DNA of 64,000 nucleotides from assembly GCA_030158485.1 (NCBI GenBank), contig JAOASS010000004.1, positions 62,001 to 126,000 on the forward strand. The letters run 5' to 3'. The DNA is from Pseudobdellovibrionaceae bacterium (GTDB lineage Bacteria > Bdellovibrionota > Bdellovibrionia > Bdellovibrionales > Bdellovibrionaceae). The position numbers and the translations under genes are program-made. The notes beneath the pieces were generated by a model. It was given only the letters and a program-made list of their open reading frames with translations. It was not told the origin of the DNA and ran no database searches. Positions 63,819-64,000 of the stretch are shown here, piece after piece (the stretch's first letter is position 1; each line of letters opens with the position of its first letter).

Positions 63819-64000
63819 TTAAATTCTACGACGCTTAGGTGGGCGACATCCGTTGTGAGGAATTGGAGTTGTATCTTTCATAGAAAGTACTTTCATTCCA
63901 ATTGCAGCAATCGCTCGGATTGCGGGCTCACGACCAGCTCCTGGGCCAGTCAAAAAGACATCACACGATTTCATACCAGCATCCATAGCTTTCTTTGCGG
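63819..64000 (-). CDS. rpsK: Ribosomal protein S11 (5' part outside the window)
   Basis: Last 60 residues visible: [20 protein letters not shown], then [19 protein letters not shown] and [18 protein letters not shown]. This is the highly conserved S11 C-terminus. It precedes rpsD on the same strand, as in the standard alpha operon. Confidence 0.96.
   Translation of the reverse strand, partial: AKKAMDAGMKSCDVFLTGPGAGREPAIRAIAAIGMKVLSMKDTTPIPHNGCRPPKRRRI

Overview
The window is chromosomal DNA from an AT-rich Gram-negative bacterium. Outer-membrane genes (lpxD, kdsA, an Lnb-type protein, an usher-like protein), ETF-ubiquinone oxidoreductase, TIGR03545/TIGR03546-type proteins, tandem DUF3015 proteins and many small secreted proteins without close functional names fit Bdellovibrionota (Bdellovibrio/Pseudobdellovibrio-like). 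This is an inference from gene content, with no 16S evidence in the window. Genes are packed tightly on both strands. Coupled starts of the ATGA type are common, and several bidirectional hairpin terminators lie between convergent genes.

Layout. 1-16.9 kb is housekeeping: topA (partial), an HAD phosphatase, tex, infA, a histone-H1-like basic protein, lpxD, a chemoreceptor, an RlmL-type methyltransferase, ETF-QO, a nitrilase-family amidase, and ribosomal proteins L24, L28 and S18 lying outside their usual operons. 17.0-21.5 kb is an accessory island. It starts at tRNA-Pro(TGG) and carries a double-XRE regulator with palindromic operators, a small membrane peptide, secreted proteins, a GNAT acetyltransferase, a P-loop kinase-like protein, a gene fragment and a serine-recombinase remnant. 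21.5-25.3 kb holds a secreted animal-type heme peroxidase overlapping a catalase-like partner.

25.4-40.4 kb is rich in surface and envelope genes: an MBL hydrolase, an Mpo1-like protein, a large lipoprotein, and an operon of two DUF4402 pilin-like subunits, a PapD-type chaperone and a giant usher-like protein with C-terminal SPOR-like repeats. A DUF4105 (Lnb) protein, two DUF3015 proteins and a lipoprotein hydrolase follow. 41.3-50.6 kb is an arsenic island. It has a putative arsenosugar operon (unknown gene, AhpD-like protein, ArsS, glycosyltransferase), ArsC and ArsM, then an ArsR regulator co-transcribed with a complete phosphate transporter (PstSCAB) behind a 30-bp perfect palindrome, then a flavoprotein. 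The likely logic is that arsenate taken up by phosphate carriers is reduced (ArsC), methylated (ArsM) and converted to arsenosugars (ArsS and GT), while ArsR links arsenic sensing to phosphate import.

51.3-58.1 kb carries cell-surface sugar genes (mannose-1-P guanylyltransferase, a DegT aminotransferase, KdsA, a flippase-like membrane protein, an AGE epimerase). After the TIGR03546/TIGR03545 pair and a TlpA-like thioredoxin, the window ends in the alpha operon (rpsK-rpsD-rpoA-rplQ, minus strand).

The most unusual signals are: two genes (the usher and the arsenosugar glycosyltransferase) whose only well-placed start is ATA overlapping the preceding stop as ATAA/ATAG; the DUF4402/chaperone/usher-SPOR operon; arsenic-type control of pst; and the peroxidase/catalase-like pair.
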